DNA from: Spirosoma agri
Lineage (GTDB): Bacteria; Bacteroidota; Bacteroidia; Cytophagales; Spirosomataceae
Assembly (NCBI RefSeq): GCF_010747415.1
Contig: NZ_JAAGNZ010000002.1
Location: 496,001-560,000 of the forward strand
DNA length: 64,000 bases
Reading direction: 5' to 3'
Positions 51,937 through 60,548 of the stretch are shown one piece after another. The notes under the pieces are model-generated. The model made no database searches. It was not told the DNA's origin and worked only from the letters and a program-made list of their open reading frames with translations. A program made the translations under genes and the position numbers. Every line of letters starts with the position of its first letter. Positions within the stretch are counted from its first letter, which is position 1.

Positions 51937-54471
51937 TTATAAATCGTTGTCTTTAATGGTAACGACGTCGATCCCAAAGGCGGGCAATTGCTTCGAGATA
52001 GCTTTTTTGCTTTTAGTAGTTAGTTGACAATCAGAGGACTGTGCCCGGTTGTTTAACAAGATAACAAACAACTTTCTACCATTCACGGATTTAGCCAGCA
52101 GGTAATCGATCGACGGGTTATTGATCTGGACGGCGTTCTCGTCAATGACCAGATTCGCTTTTTCGCCGTTCACTGTTCCCGGTGCGAACCCGTACGTTTG
52201 GTGAGGTCCTACCTTGGGCGTCACAAAGCCACGGGGAAAGGTCACTTTGCCACCGGAGCGTAGCTCTGCTTCGGCCATCAGGTAGTCGGTGAGCCAGCCG
52301 ATTTGCCACCAGGCATGGTGCGGATACGGTCCGGATCCTTTGTTCATGGCCTGCCAGTAGTACGAGGCAACGCTGGTTTTGGGATCGACGAAGGCATCGC
52401 GTCCGATAGCGCCCGAACGGGCCATGTCCGCAAAAATTGGTTCCCTGGTCAACCCGTACATCCGAATAAACAGACCGGCGTGGCTGCACAATTGAATGGG
52501 ACCGTGGCGGGTTGCCGAACCAAAAATACCGCCGTGTTCGAAGCTTAACCCCGTTTGGCTGATCTCCCAATCTTCGCGCTGCATTCCATTGACGGTTTTA
52601 AGTTGATGGCTGGCAATGGGATGGGTATAAATCGAGGTGGTATAAATTTTGGCCGCTGTGATTGCTGCTTCTTTGTAGCGGGCGTCGCTGGTCAGATCAT
52701 ACAAATCCAGAAAGGCCTGCGCCGATTGACCGGTAGCGAAGTCAGGCGCATACCGGGCATCTCCACAGACGCCCAAAAAACTCCCCGTCTCAACGGCGTT
52801 TTTGATGAGCCAGTCAGCCCCTTTGCGGGCGGCAGCGAGGTATTTTGGATCGTTCAAAACACGGTACGCCACAATCAGGCCGTAGAACGTTGGTCTGAGA
52901 TCCTGAATGTCGTTGAAAATTTCCTGTTCTGAGTGACGATCATACGCAACGGCCCAATGACCGTCCGGTTTCTGCCAGGTCAGGAGCCGGTCAGCACCAA
53001 GCCGCAAGCGTTCTTTTAGCTCGGTGTTCGCTGGCTCGAATAACAGCATATTGCCAATGTCGAGCATCGTATAGTACGTCAGCCCAATCGGTTCGACGAC
53101 TTCGCCCCATTCTTCAACGAACTTATGGGCTTTTGCCAGATAATATTGGCCTTCGGGCGCGCCCTTGAAAAAGCTGTTACCCGTTTCCTGCTGAGCCAGC
53201 TTGAAATTCTCGGCGTAGGGAAGAACATTTTTCGTTAGCAACGAATCGCTGGTAGCTGTGGCCAGCATCCACATGGCTCCGTAGTCAGAATTCTTCATCG
53301 CGTCTTTGTTCGATCCGACAACTCCGCCCAGGTAGGACTGTGCTCCTATCTTTTTGCCGTCGAACTCTTCGATGTTCCACAAGGACGTTTTCGGATCGGT
53401 CAGGTAGTGGTGCATTTTCGTGATGCGGTCGGTCAGCGATTGTTTGCTCTGCCGCAAGGCCACGGATTCCTTGAACTGGTAGATGTCATAGACCGCGTGG
53501 TTGAGCGCTTTAAACCAATCGCCATCGGTGAGACTGTAACGGAAGCTATAACTGATGGACTCACCCGACTGCAACCGCGATTTCGGTTCACCCAACACTG
53601 GATAATAGAGCGTTGGTGACAACTGGGCTTTGCGGTTCATATGCGACAGGCCGACGTTCCAGTCCGTTTGCGTGATTTTATCAGTCGCCCACGGATCACG
53701 CGCCAAACCCGGTTCGGGAATAACGGAAAGTGTAACCCCATTCTTGGTGCTCACCATCGGCGAAAGCGTACTGGCACACCGTTCGCGATAGATGACCGGC
53801 AGCGAGGGGATGCCGTGCCCATAGGCGTAGGCCAGCGCGAAGTTGGGCTGAATTTTGTTGCCCTGAAAATAGCCCGGTACCGTTGCCCAGGACATATCCT
53901 GCGTTGAAATAGTGGCAAGCGTCGGGCTGGCGAGTGAGAAATAACCAGCCTTTTTCGGCGTAATCGTCTGGTTGACGATGATGTCAGACGCGAACGTTGG
54001 GTCCAGCGTCCATTCCGAAACAATCGTAGCGACGTCGGTTTCCTGACTAAAAACAACCGTGTTCTTCGTTCGCTGCTCGGCTTTCTGCGGAAAAAAATGA
54101 ATGGCTTTCCCGGCGGTGTTGAGCGAAACGGGATTGGTGCTTTCCGCCCATTGAACCTGCTGGTAATGGTATTTTTCGCCGGGGAAAACGGTGCCCGTAC
54201 GATCCTTAAACGTCGTATCGGGCTTCTCATTAGGTTTTTCGGCTGCGTAAAGCAATGTCGTTTCACCGGATGGTATGCCTACGTTTTGCCAGCGGTCACC
54301 TTTACGGATCTGAAGCTGTTTTTCCTCGAAGCCACGAGCCGTTTTGGCCCAGACAAGGCGAATCCGACCGTTGGTTAGGTGCGGTGAAGTCGTTTGCGCG
54401 TTTACCGATATGGCCCCGAACAAAGTGCAGGCTGTCAATAGATAAACAGCGGTTAAGGATCTGATCTTCAT
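51937..54471 (-). CDS. Secreted (alpha/alpha)-toroid glycosidase-like protein
   Basis: ATG 54471 begins a signal peptide (MKIRSLTAVYLLTACTLFGA); another ATG lies four codons upstream. The 844-residue protein has a beta-sandwich N-terminal half, then a helical part with repeated aromatic patterns. Examples are 'PIGLTYYTMLDIGNMLLFEPANTELKERLRLGADRLLTWQKPDGHWAVAYD', 'GLIVAYRVLNDPKYLAAARKGADWLI' and 'AFLDLYDLTSDARYKEAAITAAKIY', which are typical of six-hairpin glycosidases. I cannot place it in a GH family. It probably acts on the oligosaccharide imported by the adjacent SusCD pair. Confidence 0.7.
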   Translation of the reverse strand: MKIRSLTAVYLLTACTLFGAISVNAQTTSPHLTNGRIRLVWAKTARGFEEKQLQIRKGDRWQNVGIPSGETTLLYAAEKPNEKPDTTFKDRTGTVFPGEKYHYQQVQWAESTNPVSLNTAGKAIHFFPQKAEQRTKNTVVFSQETDVATIVSEWTLDPTFASDIIVNQTITPKKAGYFSLASPTLATISTQDMSWATVPGYFQGNKIQPNFALAYAYGHGIPSLPVIYRERCASTLSPMVSTKNGVTLSVIPEPGLARDPWATDKITQTDWNVGLSHMNRKAQLSPTLYYPVLGEPKSRLQSGESISYSFRYSLTDGDWFKALNHAVYDIYQFKESVALRQSKQSLTDRITKMHHYLTDPKTSLWNIEEFDGKKIGAQSYLGGVVGSNKDAMKNSDYGAMWMLATATSDSLLTKNVLPYAENFKLAQQETGNSFFKGAPEGQYYLAKAHKFVEEWGEVVEPIGLTYYTMLDIGNMLLFEPANTELKERLRLGADRLLTWQKPDGHWAVAYDRHSEQEIFNDIQDLRPTFYGLIVAYRVLNDPKYLAAARKGADWLIKNAVETGSFLGVCGDARYAPDFATGQSAQAFLDLYDLTSDARYKEAAITAAKIYTTSIYTHPIASHQLKTVNGMQREDWEISQTGLSFEHGGIFGSATRHGPIQLCSHAGLFIRMYGLTREPIFADMARSGAIGRDAFVDPKTSVASYYWQAMNKGSGPYPHHAWWQIGWLTDYLMAEAELRSGGKVTFPRGFVTPKVGPHQTYGFAPGTVNGEKANLVIDENAVQINNPSIDYLLAKSVNGRKLFVILLNNRAQSSDCQLTTKSKKAISKQLPAFGIDVVTIKDNDL

Positions 54472-54544
54472 AGCGGTTGTCAAAGCTATTTTCTTCGGTT
54501 TTTGTTATCGCCAACAGGAAGGGAGGTTCTCCTCACCGCCCCAA

Positions 54545-54586
54545 CCCTCTCCCCCGCAACGACGGACCGTCCAAAATGGGAGAGGG
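54545..54586. repeat. Intercistronic hairpin (CCCTCTCCC type)
   Basis: Arms CCCTCTCCC (54545-54553) and GGGAGAGGG (54578-54586) with a 24-nt loop, 12 bp past the susD stop and upstream of the toroid-protein gene. It may dampen transcription or protect mRNA beyond susD. There is no T-run. Confidence 0.45.
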
Positions 54587-54598
54587 CCTACAGCAACT

Positions 54599-56074
54599 TT
54601 ACTTCCAGGCCGAATTTTGGTCAAGTTTCGGATTTGCGTTTAGCTCGTCCTGTGGGATGGGGAAGTATTTGTTCTTCGCCGTTACGTTGCGGACTGGATA
54701 AACGGCGTTGACCGCTTTGGGAATGACCGTCAGGAATTTGCCCGTGCGGGTGAGGTCATACCAGCGGTCGCCTTCGGCAAAAAACTCCCACGCCCGTTCC
54801 TGAATAACGGCATCGACAAACGCATCTTTCGACAGGCCCGTTGGTAAGTCCGTCAGTCCGGCCCGCTTCCGAACGGTGTTAATATAGCCGTAGGCCAAAG
54901 GGGTAGCTCCGTTCAGGCGGCCTTCGGCTTCGGCAGCGATCAGGTACATATCGGCCAGTCGTAGAATCGGAATGTTCGGAATCAGATTCTGCGTCGAAAT
55001 GGGATCCTGGTATTTCTTGATCAGTACGCCGTCGGTCGTGATAGGCGTCACGCTCCGTTGCGGAATGGTTTTGCCATTTTTGTCCACATAAGTTGTGTCG
55101 AGCAGCAACCGGCGCTTATCCTGCGGGTTAAACGAATTGTAAAAGGACTGATAGGCGAACATTGACCCGAACGTCGTTCTGCCGTATTCGGGTCCGGCGC
55201 TGGCGGGTGGGCCACACAGACCCGTCAACTGGTGCGACCGACCCGGCGAAATCGGATCGACTTCATACGCCCACATGTTTTCGACGCGGGCCGCATCTTC
55301 CTGATCGTATTTATACACGTTGCGGACGTCTGACATCAGCGCGTATTTGCCCGACGTGATGACCGCCTGCGCTTTTTCGAGCGCTTTTTGCCAGTCCTCG
55401 TTGTACAAAGCCGCTTTCGCATAAAGCGCATTCGCCACTTCTTTGGCCGGACGACCTTTATCGACCGCCGGGTACGACGGCAAGCCGGCTGCCAGAGCCA
55501 TGTCTAGATCGGCATAAATCTGTTTGTATACATCGGCTTTGCTGCTTTTGCCAACGATAGCGTCGGCCTGCGAATAGCTGGGGGTGGTCTTGATGGGTAC
55601 GTCGCCGAAGTTTTTGGTGAGCATCCAGAGATAGAACGCCCGTAGGTAATAAGCTTCGCCGATGATCTGCTTTTTGCGGGTCTCGTCCATCACAGCTGCC
55701 GGAACTTTGGCAATGATCCAGTTGGCTTTTTCGATGCCGTCGTAACCGGATATCCAGATTTGCTGCGGAGATTCGTAGATACGGGAGTTACTCTTCTGCG
55801 TCGTGTAATTGACATCGTAGGTGAAGAGCGTCAGCGTGTTACGGCCTACGACTCCGCGTGGGTAAGTCTGATCGTCGCTAAAATCAGCGATCAAGGTACC
55901 GGCCGGACCGTTGTACATATCCGCAAATGGATCGTAGGCCGCGATGAGTCCTTTTTCGGCATCGGCTGCGGTTTTGTAAAACGCTTCGGTGTAGATGGAT
56001 GAGTAGATGGTCTCGTCCAGTTCGCAGGCAGTCAGACCGACGGCGAGGAGTATAGGAATGAGTATTTTTTTCAT
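54599..56074 (-). CDS. SusD/RagB-family outer-membrane lipoprotein
   Basis: ATG 56074 starts a lipoprotein signal (MKKILIPILLAVGLTACELD, Cys17). In-frame sequence to 56179 is composed of the intergenic hairpin and is not used. The 491-residue protein has the SusD TPR-like helices ('FYKTAADAEKGLIAAYDPFADM', 'RKKQIIGEAYYLRAFYLWMLTKNFGDVPI') and the C-terminal 'PNIPILRLADMYLIAAEAEGRLNG' and 'QERAWEFFAEGDRWYDLTRTGKF'. It forms the surface lid that captures glycans for SusC. It is 122 bp after susC. Confidence 0.96.
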   Translation of the reverse strand: MKKILIPILLAVGLTACELDETIYSSIYTEAFYKTAADAEKGLIAAYDPFADMYNGPAGTLIADFSDDQTYPRGVVGRNTLTLFTYDVNYTTQKSNSRIYESPQQIWISGYDGIEKANWIIAKVPAAVMDETRKKQIIGEAYYLRAFYLWMLTKNFGDVPIKTTPSYSQADAIVGKSSKADVYKQIYADLDMALAAGLPSYPAVDKGRPAKEVANALYAKAALYNEDWQKALEKAQAVITSGKYALMSDVRNVYKYDQEDAARVENMWAYEVDPISPGRSHQLTGLCGPPASAGPEYGRTTFGSMFAYQSFYNSFNPQDKRRLLLDTTYVDKNGKTIPQRSVTPITTDGVLIKKYQDPISTQNLIPNIPILRLADMYLIAAEAEGRLNGATPLAYGYINTVRKRAGLTDLPTGLSKDAFVDAVIQERAWEFFAEGDRWYDLTRTGKFLTVIPKAVNAVYPVRNVTAKNKYFPIPQDELNANPKLDQNSAWK

Positions 56075-56080
56075 TTGCTT

Positions 56081-56197
56081 AAAGAGCGAAAGAGTGCATG
56101 AGCGAAAGAGCGATTTGTCCCATCGGATAAAGAGTGATCGACGCATTTTGTGCTGATAGCCAGCCGCTCGTTCACTCAATCACTCTTTCACTCAATT
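56081..56197. repeat. Imperfect hairpin between susC and susD (GAGTGAAAGAGCG family)
   Basis: The left part 56081-56112 and the right part 56165-56197 are largely complementary (about 25 of 32 positions) and consist of AAAGAGTG/GAGCGAAAGAGCG words. The same words build the hairpin at 8344-8413. The right arm touches the susC stop codon. A hairpin here could set the different dosages of SusC and SusD. Confidence 0.65.
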
Positions 56198-59100
56198 AAA
56201 AGGTTACCTGAAGACCACCCAGGAATGATTTGGCTTGTGGATACACGAGATTGTCGATACCAATGGCGGTGTTTGATCCGGCGTAGGTGTTCACTTCCGG
56301 GTCGAAACCGCTGTAGTTCGTGATCGTGAACAGGTTGTTGGTGCTCACATACACGCGAACTTGCTGAAGTCCTTTGATTCGTGGCAGCGTATAACCCAGC
56401 GTCAGGTTCTTGCAGCGCAGGTACGAGCCGTCTTCAACCACCTGGCTGGTTATGGGCAGACGACCCGCCTGGAAACCACTCACGTACTGATTGCTTGGAT
56501 TGGTGGCCGACCAGCGATTGGCAAGCCCTGCCAACTGGTTCCGTTGTCCTAAGGGCATTTCGAACGAAAGCCGGCTCGCGTTGTAAATGTCGTTGCCCTG
56601 AGAGCCCGACAGAAACAGGTTTAGGTCAAATCCTTTGAACGACAGATTGGTTGAAAAGCCATAAATAAACGCCGGATTCGGGTTGCCGGTAATTACCTGG
56701 TCAGCCGCCGAAATGACACCATCGCCGTTAATGTCTTTCACTTTCAAACCACCCAAACGACCGTCGTAGCCGGGTAGGATTGATTCGCCCGTCTGGTTGA
56801 TGCCGTCGAAAACGTAGGTTTTAAAGACGCCCAGCGGCTGGCCAATGCCCAAGATCGAATAGGTCGTGATAAACCGCTCCTGCGTGGTCCCTCCATCCAG
56901 ATCCAGTACCTTATTGCGGTTCATAGTCAGATTGCCGGACACGTTCCACTTCAGCGGACCATCCAGAACTCGGGCGTTCACGGCGAATTCCAGCCCCTTG
57001 TTTTGCAATGAGGCAAAATTGCCGGTAATCGTGCTATACCCCGAACTCAACGGCAGCCCTTTTACGTACAATAGATCTTTCGTCGTCTTTTGGTAGGCAT
57101 CGATAATGAAGCTAATGCGGTTGTTAAACAGACCAATGTCAAGGCCGATGTCAGCCTGGGCCGATTTTTCCCAGCGCAGATCGGGGTTGGCGATGCCCGA
57201 TGGATTGATACCGGTTATGTAGGCGTGGTTGATATTGTAGTCACTCCCCAAAGCCGCCACCGTTGCCAGCGATTGGTATGGGTTGAGACCACCCGCATTT
57301 CCGGTAATACCGTAGCTACCGCGTAGTTTTAAATCTGAAAGCCAGGAAACATTCTTGACAAACGGCTCCTCAATGATCCGCCAAGCTGCGGAAACGGCGG
57401 GGAACAAGCCATACTTGCGGTTTGCGCCGAACTTGCTTGAGCCATCGATCCGGGCGGTCAAATCCAGAAAATACTTGTCTTTGTAGCCGTAATTGATCCG
57501 GGCCAGGTACGAATCCAGGCGGGTACGGTTCCGGCTGCTGGAAACCGTACGGTTCAGGGCCAGTTGCAGGGCTTCGTTCTGGGTAGCATCGTTCGGGAAA
57601 CCATTGGCGTTGATTTGATTGGAGTCATAGGCCTCCGACTGAGAAGCGACTACAGCCGTTGCTTTGACCGAATGGTGCTTGGCGAACAGAGTGCTGTACG
57701 TCAAGATGCTTTCGTGCAGTAGCGCCAGTCCATTGTTATTTATTTTAAATCCTGAACCCGAATTGTCGTTCAAATCGGACCGGTTGACGATCGAGCGGGG
57801 CGAATAGCCATCGCGCAGGCTGCTTTGCAGATCCGTATTGAACGAGGCCCGGTACGTTAGCCCTTTCAGAATGGTGAAATCGGCGTAGAGATTGATGAGC
57901 GTTCGTTTGATGGCGTTCCGGTTCAGGACGCTGGCGAAGTTAAGCGGATTGGTAACTTCCCGATATTGACCACCGGCCTGCTCGCCGAAGGGGAAGAGCG
58001 AGCCATCCGCCCGGTAGGGGACCAGTGTTGGTGGTGCCCCAATGGCCGCGCCGAGGATGGAATTCGTCACGACGGGTGCGTCGCCGATCGCTTCAGAACC
58101 GGTTGTGATTCCCGAGTTGATGGCGTAACTGCCCAAAATGCTGGTGCCTATTTTGATCCGATCACTCACTCGATGGTCAACATTCAGCCGGTACGAATAG
58201 CGCTTAAAGGCCGAATTGATAATAATGCCGTCCTGATTAAAGTAATTAGCCGAAAGGGCCACCTGGGTTTTTTCGGTTCCGCCGTTGATCGACAACTGGT
58301 GGTTTTGGATGGGTGCCTGACGGAAAATGAGGCTTTGCCAATTTGTACCTTCGCCCAGGGATGCCGGATCGGGGTAGTAATTGTTTTTGAACACCTCATT
58401 TTCCAGTTGGCCAAATTGAGCCGCATTCAGAACCGGTAGTGTCTTGTTTACTTTTTGAACGCCATAGTAGCTCTCGACCGTTACGCGGGTAGCCCCCGTT
58501 TTGCCCCGCTTGGTCGTGATCAGTACGACGCCGTTGGCCGCCCGTGATCCGTAAATTGCCGACGCGGAAGCATCTTTCAGGATTTCGACCGACTCAATAT
58601 CGTTCGGATTGATCGTTGACAGCGGGCTGACGTCATTGATGCCACCGCTATTGGAAATCTGAATCCCATCGACTACATACAGCGGTTCAGAGTTTCCATT
58701 GATCGAGTTCGTACCCCGAATCCGGACGCTGATGTTACCACCCGGAGCGCCGGTATTCTGGCTGACCTGTACCCCCGCCACCCGCGCCTGAAGACCCTGC
58801 GCCACGTTGGCCACCGGCGTCTGTACCAGGTCCGTGGACTTTACCGAAGCAATGGCACCCGTGGTTTCAATCTTACGCTGGGTTCCGTACCCAACCACAA
58901 CCACTTCGTTTAGCGACCGGTCGTCGGACTGAAGCGTCAGGTCAATGACGGTGCGGTTGCCTACCGTGATGTCCTGCGAAACATAACCAATAAACGAAAA
59001 GGTAAGGACTGCCGATGAGGTCGGTACGTTGGGTAACGAATACTGACCATCTGCGTTGGTGGTTGTACCCCGCTGGGTGTTTTTCAGAATAACGCTGACA

Positions 59101-59228
59101 CCCGGTAAGGCACTACCGTCTGCCCCCGTTACGCGTCCACTGACAGTACTGCTCTGCGCTAACACAACCGCGACCGATGTTAGGGTTGTAAGGACAAGGC
59201 ATACTACGAAACGTATTCTTTTTTTCAT
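56196..59228 (-). CDS. SusC/RagA-family TonB-dependent outer-membrane transporter
   Basis: A 1010-residue protein with a signal peptide (MKKRIRFVVCLVLTTLTSVAVVLAQ) and a carboxypeptidase-regulatory-like domain ('TVSGRVTGADGSALPGVSVI', about 28-110). The plug follows with the SusC signature 'LNEVVVVGYGTQRKIETTGAIAS' and 'GTNSINGNSEPLYVVDG', then the 22-strand barrel ending in 'AKSFLGGLQVTF'. It imports glycan fragments with TonB energy. It is first in the minus-strand arm and divergent from a LacI regulator, with a 52-bp palindrome between. Confidence 0.97.
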   Translation of the reverse strand: MKKRIRFVVCLVLTTLTSVAVVLAQSSTVSGRVTGADGSALPGVSVILKNTQRGTTTNADGQYSLPNVPTSSAVLTFSFIGYVSQDITVGNRTVIDLTLQSDDRSLNEVVVVGYGTQRKIETTGAIASVKSTDLVQTPVANVAQGLQARVAGVQVSQNTGAPGGNISVRIRGTNSINGNSEPLYVVDGIQISNSGGINDVSPLSTINPNDIESVEILKDASASAIYGSRAANGVVLITTKRGKTGATRVTVESYYGVQKVNKTLPVLNAAQFGQLENEVFKNNYYPDPASLGEGTNWQSLIFRQAPIQNHQLSINGGTEKTQVALSANYFNQDGIIINSAFKRYSYRLNVDHRVSDRIKIGTSILGSYAINSGITTGSEAIGDAPVVTNSILGAAIGAPPTLVPYRADGSLFPFGEQAGGQYREVTNPLNFASVLNRNAIKRTLINLYADFTILKGLTYRASFNTDLQSSLRDGYSPRSIVNRSDLNDNSGSGFKINNNGLALLHESILTYSTLFAKHHSVKATAVVASQSEAYDSNQINANGFPNDATQNEALQLALNRTVSSSRNRTRLDSYLARINYGYKDKYFLDLTARIDGSSKFGANRKYGLFPAVSAAWRIIEEPFVKNVSWLSDLKLRGSYGITGNAGGLNPYQSLATVAALGSDYNINHAYITGINPSGIANPDLRWEKSAQADIGLDIGLFNNRISFIIDAYQKTTKDLLYVKGLPLSSGYSTITGNFASLQNKGLEFAVNARVLDGPLKWNVSGNLTMNRNKVLDLDGGTTQERFITTYSILGIGQPLGVFKTYVFDGINQTGESILPGYDGRLGGLKVKDINGDGVISAADQVITGNPNPAFIYGFSTNLSFKGFDLNLFLSGSQGNDIYNASRLSFEMPLGQRNQLAGLANRWSATNPSNQYVSGFQAGRLPITSQVVEDGSYLRCKNLTLGYTLPRIKGLQQVRVYVSTNNLFTITNYSGFDPEVNTYAGSNTAIGIDNLVYPQAKSFLGGLQVTF

Positions 59229-59393
59229 AAGGGTAATTATAGGAATAGTTTAATTTTTGGTCTTCAGGTCGTCGATTCGCTTTCTGGCAACTAACTGAAG
59301 ATAAAAGAGGGTGTATGCGCTTAAATGAGCTGTTTGACCACGAATTGATTGAATTTCCGGCAGGAAATGCCTTATGTCAAGAAAAACTTTACT

Positions 59394-59445
59394 TATTTTC
59401 CTGGGAACATTCCCAATTTAAATTGGGAATGTTCCCAGGAAAATA
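59394..59445. promoter_or_regulatory. 52-bp perfect palindrome, candidate double operator between susC and lacI
   Basis: Bases 59394-59419 and 59420-59445 are perfect complements with no spacer. Each half contains GGGAA-CA-TTCCC or its complement, itself a 5-bp dyad, so the whole presents two operator-like boxes facing each other across a TTTAAA centre. It lies 59 bp before the LacI start and 166 bp before susC. It could bind a regulator tetramer or form a cruciform or terminator hairpin. Confidence 0.75.
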
Positions 59446-59503
59446 GAGATTTATGGACTGGGCTTTGGCCGGTATTATCGTTACTTAAGAAAAGTACAAT
59501 TTT

Positions 59504-60517
59504 ATGCAGCAGCATCTAACTACGATCATTGATATTGCCCGTCAACTGGGAATATCCAAATCCACCGTTTCGCGGGCGTTGACGGGTCATCCAAATGTGA
59601 ATGCGAAAACACGCCAGCGGGTGCTGGAACTGGCCGAGCAACTGGACTACCAGCGTAATCAACTGGCCATTTCGCTGCTAACCAATCAGACCCGTACGGT
59701 GGGCATCATGGTGCCGGAATTTATCAGTTTTTTCTTCCCGAAAGTGATCATTGGCGCACAGGAAGTGCTGGCGGAAGCGGGTTATAACGTGGTGATTTGC
59801 CACTCAAACGAATCGTACGAAACCGAAGTCGCAAATGCCAAAGCGTTACTGGCCAGCCGCGTCGATGGACTGATCGTGTCGCATACGAAAGAAACCCGCA
59901 ACTTCGATCACTTCCGGATTTTTCAGCGGAAGGGTGTGCCGGTGGTCTTCTTCAACCGCGTGTGCGAGGATATGGATGTATCGAAGGTGACGGTCAATGA
60001 TTATGAGGGTGCTTTTCGGGCGGTGGAACACCTGATCCAGACTGGTCGGCGACGGATTGCTCACCTTGCAGGGCCCGACAGTTTACCCAATAGCCGCGAC
60101 CGGCTCAATGGCTATCGTGATGCGCTGCGGCAGTATGGTATCGCCGAAGAATCGGAACTGATCATTTCGTATGATCTGACCCTGGAGAAGGCCAATATTT
60201 ACGTGAATCACCTCCTGAATCTGGCCCAGCCGCCCGACGCTTTATTTACCATCAATGACCCGACGGCTATTGAAGCGTTGAAAGTGATCAAAAGCCGGGG
60301 ACTGCGCATTCCCGACGACATTGCCATCGTTGGATTCAGTAATGACCCGATTTCGGCCTTGGTCGAGCCGAGCCTGACAACGGTATCACAGCCCGTCAGC
60401 GAAATCGGGCAGCAGGCGGCTACGCTACTGATGGAGCAAATGACCGATAAAGATCACAGCAAACCGCCCCGCACAATTGTACTGGAAACGCAGCTTATTG
60501 TACGGGGATCATCGTAG
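59504..60517 (+). CDS. LacI/GalR-family transcriptional regulator (right end of the sugar locus)
   Basis: A 337-residue regulator with helix-turn-helix 'TIIDIARQLGISKSTVSRAL' (about 7-26) and an effector domain 'RTVGIMVPEFISFFFPKVIIGAQEVL', 'RVDGLIVSHTKET', 'IVGFSNDPISALVEPSLTTV'. It is similar in layout to the left-end LacI protein but a distinct paralogue. Divergent placement from susC and the adjacent palindrome suggest control of the SusCD operon. A weak TGNAANCGNTTNCA-like site (12 of 14) is at 59312-59325, near the susC side. Confidence 0.93.
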   Translation: MQQHLTTIIDIARQLGISKSTVSRALTGHPNVNAKTRQRVLELAEQLDYQRNQLAISLLTNQTRTVGIMVPEFISFFFPKVIIGAQEVLAEAGYNVVICHSNESYETEVANAKALLASRVDGLIVSHTKETRNFDHFRIFQRKGVPVVFFNRVCEDMDVSKVTVNDYEGAFRAVEHLIQTGRRRIAHLAGPDSLPNSRDRLNGYRDALRQYGIAEESELIISYDLTLEKANIYVNHLLNLAQPPDALFTINDPTAIEALKVIKSRGLRIPDDIAIVGFSNDPISALVEPSLTTVSQPVSEIGQQAATLLMEQMTDKDHSKPPRTIVLETQLIVRGSS

Positions 60518-60548
60518 CAGGTAGGTAGTCCAAATTATGGGCGAAACG

